Assembly (NCBI GenBank): GCA_049511715.1 | Contig: JBEKXU010000006.1 | Coordinates: 1 to 64,000, forward strand | DNA length: 64,000 nucleotides | Reading direction: 5' to 3' | DNA from: JBEKHT01 sp049511715 | GTDB taxonomy: Bacteria; Chloroflexota; Anaerolineae; Anaerolineales; RBG-16-64-43 | Shown here: positions 59,603 through 64,000 of the stretch, in pieces | Position numbering within the stretch: position 1 is the first letter of the stretch | How the letters are laid out: each line of letters opens with the position of its first letter | Position numbers and translations under genes: made by a program | Notes under the pieces: generated by a model | What the model was told of the DNA's origin: nothing | Database searches by the model: none | Seen by the model: the letters and a program-made list of their open reading frames with translations, nothing else

Positions 59603-62600
59603 ATGGTCACTGATCTGGGTCTGCTCCAGCGTCTCGGCGATGTCCTTCATTCCCCCTCCGTGACCGGGGCCGCGCGAAGGCTCCGTCAGGAGCCGGGCCT
59701 TTGGCAGGCTCTGCATGAGGAAAGCTTCCTCGAATCCTGCCTTCGCATGGCCGGGGAAGACCCAGCTCGCTATCGTCCGGCCGTTCTGGGATTGCTCAAG
59801 GCCGGGGAAGCCGAAGCCGTCCGCTACGCCCTGGAGCCCGAAAGCGCCAGGGCCGGCCGGCGCCTCTCGGCCGACCTGCAGGCGCGCGCCCGCGCGGCCA
59901 TGGAAACCCTGGCCAAGGGAATGCCTGGGGACATCCCCGAATTCGCCCTGGCCGCGCTGTCGATGGCCACGAGCCCGGACCCGGCCGAGCAGCTTTCCCA
60001 GATGGGAGAGGCCGGCCCTCGCGCACTGATCTATCTCCTTGGGCTAGTCAGCGGCGGGGCGGCGACCGGATCGGTCCTGGCTCGCCTTCTCCCGGCCCAA
60101 CCGAAGCCTGTCATCCACGCCCTCCTCGCCAACCTCGAGGGGGAGTCCTTGGATCAGACCCTCGGCTCGTGGATCCCGCTTCTTCGATCAGAGCAGACCA
60201 TTGCCCTGCTCGAGGCCGCCCATGACCTGGGTGAGCCAGATCTGGAGCGTCGGATTGCCGCGGTTCTCAGTGCCCGACCCGCCTCCCCATCCCGCTCCGC
60301 CTCGCCGTCCGATCCGTCGGGCGAGGCGCGCCGAGACGATCTTGCAACGCTGCTCGCGGCGCGGGTGGGTCAGGCCATGGGGTCGGAGGAAACCTACCGA
60401 GAGAATCTCAAACACGTGGTTGAAACTGCCAAACTTCGGGCGGCGGTTTTCACCAGTGAGTTGGCCGACGACGCCCTCCAGCGCAACGACCCGGTCACAG
60501 CGCTGGCGGCGTTTCGCGAACTGATGGAGCTCTTGCCTGCTTCCCGCCAGGCCAGGGCAGGGACGACTCGGGCCCTCCTGCGCCTCCATCGCCTGGAAGA
60601 GGCGTTGCAGCTCATGCCCACCAATCCGCAAGAACCGGAAGACTGGCTGACCCTTGCCCAGCTCCAGTCCGCGCAGGACAACGGGTCGCTGGCCCGTCAA
60701 TTCGCTCGGCAGGTGTCTCCCTCCGAGCGCTGTTCCGTCTCCTCGGGCCTGCTCATCGACACGGCCCGCTCGTTGGCCGCGCAAGGGGCTTACCAGGAGG
60801 CCTCAGAGATCCAAGAAACGATTGTGGACAGGAGGCCCTCCAACCCCGAGGCCTTGCTCGATCTCGCGAAGTACCAGGGCGCTGCGGGCAATTGGGATGC
60901 CGCCCGCGGCCACGCGCTTCTCGCCTGGACTCTGGATCCCTCCCGGCCCTCAGCGCTTCAGGTTGTCGCCCAGGGGCATGAGATGCTGGGCGCGGTGCGC
61001 GAGGCGCAGAACTGCTGGCGTCGTCTGGTTCAGGATCAACCGGGCGACTCCGAGGCGCTGCAGCACCTCGCCCAGACCAGCCTTCAGCTGGGGGACTCCG
61101 GCCAAGCCCGAGACGCCGCCCAGCAACTGCTGACCCTCCGCCCGGACTCGGGCGAAGCCCGTGCTCTGCTGGGCGCGGCCATGCTCGCGGAAGGAGACCT
61201 CAGCTCCGCTCAGGCCACCCTGCAGGAAGCGACGCAGTTCTCCCCTTCTTCCGCGCTCGCTTGGAAGACGCTGGCCGAGCTCCACGAAAAGAGAGGGGAC
61301 CTCGAGAGCGCGGCCACGGCGCTGCGGACCGGCATCGAATCGGCCAGCCAGCCTGATGAGCTCCTGCTGGCCCTCGGCAAGCTGGCACTCCGCCGAGGCT
61401 TGCTCTCCGAAGCCGCCGCGGCTCTCCAGCGCGTTGTGGCCCTGCGTCCCAAAGACCCGGGTTACCTGCAGCCGTTTTCCCAGGCCCTGATGCGTCTAGG
61501 CCGGACGGCCGAGGCTGAGCAGGCGCTGCGAGCGGCGCTCGAAGTATCACCGGCAGACGTGGATCTGATCCTGGCCCTCGACGATCTGCTCGAGGCGGGG
61601 AGGCGGCTGGAGGAAGGACGTGACATTGTCCAGAGCGCCCTGCAGCTGCGCCCAGATTCCACCGCGCTTCCCTTGCGCCTCGGCAGAATCTTGATATCGC
61701 TCTATCACGAGGGCGGGGACGGGGACCCCTCCCTCCTCAAACAGGGCATTGACCTGCTGCAACGAGCGCTGGAACCAGGCGCCGAGCTCCCGGATTCCTC
61801 CGCGCTCACTCTGCTGGGGCAGGCTCTGCTGCTGGATGGGCAGCCGGGCGAAGCTCTTGCCGCCTTCACTCGCGCCATTCCGCTCCCCGGCGATACCCCC
61901 ACCCCATCGGCTCGCGAGGCCCATTTGGGCGCGGCCCAGGCCTTTCTCCAGTTCAGCGACTCCGCCTCTGCTCTGACCCACGTGCGCCTCGCCCTCCAGA
62001 CCGCGCCAGACGACCCCCTTTGCCTGCAGATGCTCGCCCAGGCCTGCGAAGCGGCGGGATCCCTCGAGGAGGCGCGCGAGGCATTTCAACGGCTGCTGGT
62101 TCTGGTTCCGGCAGAGCCCGAGGCCCTCCGCGGGCTGGCTCTCGTCCTGCGTAAGCTGGGGCAAACCGAGCAGGCCGTCCAACTGCTTCAACAGGCAGCC
62201 CAGCTGGCCCCCAGCCAGGCGCGCGGCTGGGCCGATCTGGCGGAAACCCTCGCGGCTAATCAACAGGTCGACCAAGCCCGGCAGGCCATGGCCCAGGCCA
62301 TTGCGGCGGCCTCGCCCAGGGATCGGGAGATTCCGCTTCGGGCGGCTCAGTTCCTGATGGAGCTGAAGGAGTACGCCGAGGCAGACCAGCTTCTGCGCGA
62401 GGCCCTTCGGCTCAACCCTGCGGACGTGCGCACTCTGGACACTCTGGGACAAGCCCTGCTGCGCTCCGGCCAGTTCGAGGAATCCATTGAGGCCTTCACG
62501 AAGGCCGCGGACCTGGACCCGGCCAACCCCGACCGCTGGGACCACGCAGCGGAGGCCTACTGGCAGAACGGCCGCCGAGAGGGCGCCATTGCTCTCTGGA

Positions 62601-64000
62601 AGAAAGCCATCGGATTGGGACCCAAGGGCCAAGCCCTCACTGCCCGCTTGGCAGGTGCCCTGCTGAGCACAGGAGAGTATGGCGAGGCGGCGCGCTATTT
62701 TGAGAAGGCTGTTGCAACGGACCCCGCGAATCCCGCGCTTCTGGCTGCCGCCTCCCGGGCGGCGCTCCGAAGCGGCGACCACGCCAAGGCCTCGGCTTGG
62801 GTCCAACAGGCGATCGAGGCCGACCCAGGGAGTCTTGAGGCCCGCAGACTGGAAGCCCAGATCGCGCTTGAGTCCGGGGCGCCGGACGAGGCGTTGCGGA
62901 TCTCGAGCCAGTTGGTCTCGGAGGCGCCCGAGGACGGGATCTGCTGGGCCTTGCTAGCAAAGAGCCACGCCCGCCTGGGAGCTCCCGCCCCCGCCGCGGT
63001 CGGGCTCCAGCACCCGGCTCTCCTGGCCATGCAGAAGGCCCTGGCCAAGTGCGAATCATCGCGGGAGGCGATGTCGGTCACGGCGGAAGCCGCGATGCTG
63101 GTGGAAGACTACCCCGCAGCGATCCGACTGCTGGAGGGGCTTGTCCAGGCCGATCCGGATGCCGCGGATTACCCACTTCGCCTGGCGGAAGCCCTCACCG
63201 CCCGAGCGGAAGCCTATTTCCGCTGGCACACCGTGCACGCGGCGGACGGTCCCGAATGGACAGAGGCTGTCTCGCCAGCCGCGGAACAGGCGGCCCGCGC
63301 GGCCCTGGCGCAGGCCGGAGCCCGGGGGGCGTCCCAGCAGGTTCTCTCCACCCTGGCCGCGCAAATCCGCCTGGCCTTTGCTCACCCGGAGGCTCAAGAG
63401 ATGGGGGATCTGCAGCACCTGGTTGCGGAGATTTCCTCTGCCCCCGCGATGATTTCGCTGTCCCAGGCGCAACTGCGGATGGGCAATCCATCTCAAGCCA
63501 TCCGCTGGGCATCGCAAGCGGCCGCGCTCGATCCTCGCAACCCGGCGGCCTGCCTAGCGCTGGCCCTGAGCCAATGGAAGATGGGGAAGAGCGATGACGC
63601 CCTGCAAAGCCTGATCCGCGCGAGCGAATTGGCCTCCTTCCTGGCCCTGCCGCACGCCCTGGCCGCGCTGATCCACGCCGGCGGGGGAAACATGGACCAG
63701 GCAACCGGCTCGCTGCAGAAGGCGGTCGCTCTGGCGCCTCAGGTATCCAGCTGGGAGCACTTGCTCGGGCAATGGCTCGGAGCGGCCGGAGAGCTCGAGG
63801 CTTCCATCGCCCATTATCAAAGGGCGGCGGAGATTTCCCCTCAAGTTGAGGACTACCAGATCAGCCTGGCCCGTGCGCTTCGTCGCGACGGCGACCTGCG
63901 CGGCGCCCATCGTCACTACCGCCAAGCCCTCTCTCTTTCCCCAGAGCCCTCGGCGCAACTGTTGGCTGAGGCCGGGGAACTGGCGCTGGAGGCCGGCAGT
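59603..64000 (+). CDS. Giant TPR-like repeat protein (incomplete at window end)
   Basis: An ATG at 59603 with GAAGGAG before it opens a frame with no stop up to base 64000, giving at least 1466 residues. The opening ~230 residues are helical without clear repeats. From about residue 300 on, the sequence is a long array of ~34-residue helical pairs in the TPR style, with recurring Ala at positions 8 and 20 and Pro near 32. Examples are ALAWKTLAELHEKRGDLESAATALR, DTLGQALLRSGQFEESIEAFTKAADLDPANPD and ALTARLAGALLSTGEYGEAARYFEKAVATDPANPA. No signal peptide, so it is probably a cytoplasmic scaffold. It is the second gene after the sigma-54 promoter. Confidence 0.85.
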   Translation, partial: MVTDLGLLQRLGDVLHSPSVTGAARRLRQEPGLWQALHEESFLESCLRMAGEDPARYRPAVLGLLKAGEAEAVRYALEPESARAGRRLSADLQARARAAMETLAKGMPGDIPEFALAALSMATSPDPAEQLSQMGEAGPRALIYLLGLVSGGAATGSVLARLLPAQPKPVIHALLANLEGESLDQTLGSWIPLLRSEQTIALLEAAHDLGEPDLERRIAAVLSARPASPSRSASPSDPSGEARRDDLATLLAARVGQAMGSEETYRENLKHVVETAKLRAAVFTSELADDALQRNDPVTALAAFRELMELLPASRQARAGTTRALLRLHRLEEALQLMPTNPQEPEDWLTLAQLQSAQDNGSLARQFARQVSPSERCSVSSGLLIDTARSLAAQGAYQEASEIQETIVDRRPSNPEALLDLAKYQGAAGNWDAARGHALLAWTLDPSRPSALQVVAQGHEMLGAVREAQNCWRRLVQDQPGDSEALQHLAQTSLQLGDSGQARDAAQQLLTLRPDSGEARALLGAAMLAEGDLSSAQATLQEATQFSPSSALAWKTLAELHEKRGDLESAATALRTGIESASQPDELLLALGKLALRRGLLSEAAAALQRVVALRPKDPGYLQPFSQALMRLGRTAEAEQALRAALEVSPADVDLILALDDLLEAGRRLEEGRDIVQSALQLRPDSTALPLRLGRILISLYHEGGDGDPSLLKQGIDLLQRALEPGAELPDSSALTLLGQALLLDGQPGEALAAFTRAIPLPGDTPTPSAREAHLGAAQAFLQFSDSASALTHVRLALQTAPDDPLCLQMLAQACEAAGSLEEAREAFQRLLVLVPAEPEALRGLALVLRKLGQTEQAVQLLQQAAQLAPSQARGWADLAETLAANQQVDQARQAMAQAIAAASPRDREIPLRAAQFLMELKEYAEADQLLREALRLNPADVRTLDTLGQALLRSGQFEESIEAFTKAADLDPANPDRWDHAAEAYWQNGRREGAIALWKKAIGLGPKGQALTARLAGALLSTGEYGEAARYFEKAVATDPANPALLAAASRAALRSGDHAKASAWVQQAIEADPGSLEARRLEAQIALESGAPDEALRISSQLVSEAPEDGICWALLAKSHARLGAPAPAAVGLQHPALLAMQKALAKCESSREAMSVTAEAAMLVEDYPAAIRLLEGLVQADPDAADYPLRLAEALTARAEAYFRWHTVHAADGPEWTEAVSPAAEQAARAALAQAGARGASQQVLSTLAAQIRLAFAHPEAQEMGDLQHLVAEISSAPAMISLSQAQLRMGNPSQAIRWASQAAALDPRNPAACLALALSQWKMGKSDDALQSLIRASELASFLALPHALAALIHAGGGNMDQATGSLQKAVALAPQVSSWEHLLGQWLGAAGELEASIAHYQRAAEISPQVEDYQISLARALRRDGDLRGAHRHYRQALSLSPEPSAQLLAEAGELALEAGS

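Overview
The window is a high-GC bacterial segment that looks like an anaerobic, acetyl-CoA-pathway member of the Chloroflexota (Anaerolineae-like). That placement is an inference. It rests on a CpXC-domain protein, a sigma-54 factor with an inserted zinc ribbon, an FtsB/DivIC-like protein of the Chloroflexota kind, a T-box in front of valS, and a complete carbonyl branch of the Wood-Ljungdahl pathway. No rRNA, tRNA or CRISPR array was seen.

Layout. (1) 1-4.6 kb is accessory: a broken IS110-type transposase cut by the window edge, a Gfo/Idh/MocA oxidoreductase, a VKOR-like membrane protein, and a metal-responsive ArsR regulator with its operator and a cysteine-rich miniprotein. (2) 4.8-28.9 kb is one plus-strand cluster of 19 genes for acetyl-CoA synthesis from CO/CO2 and a methyl group. 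It holds a DUF166 protein, CO dehydrogenase (acsA), acetyl-CoA synthase (acsB), the corrinoid Fe-S protein (acsCD), its reductive activator, two CooC-type nickel ATPases, the methyltransferase acsE, malic enzyme, an altered thioredoxin-reductase-like flavoprotein, and the MetFV plus HdrA-MvhD-HdrCB methylene-THF reductase set. It ends with panB, an unrecognised 435-aa protein and the second cooC, joined by start/stop overlaps, and then an intrinsic terminator. (3) 29.1-34.5 kb is a minus-strand operon: ROK kinase, class-III aminotransferase, GAF-PAS histidine kinase and CpXC protein. (4) 34.5-37.7 kb is an island with lower-GC stretches carrying a secreted lipoprotein metalloprotease. (5) 37.7-42.2 kb has an HD-GYP protein and a cobalamin riboswitch-btuC-btuD-pduO unit that fits the corrinoid demand of region 2. 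(6) 43.3-54.3 kb has an ECF sigma factor with a small membrane partner, an MBL-fold hydrolase, T-box-valS, a glycosyltransferase-like protein, an FtsB-like protein, a pyrimidine phosphorylase, and an amidohydrolase fused to a CYTH-like domain.

(7) 54.4-64 kb looks like a self-contained sigma-54 system: rpoN, an NtrB-like kinase and an NtrC-like activator that ends without a DNA-binding domain. These are followed by a strong terminator and a consensus -24/-12 promoter driving a 112-aa two-helix membrane protein and a giant TPR-like repeat protein (at least 1466 aa) that runs off the window. This locus, and the panB-unknown-cooC2 tail of the acetyl-CoA cluster, are the best candidates for something undescribed.
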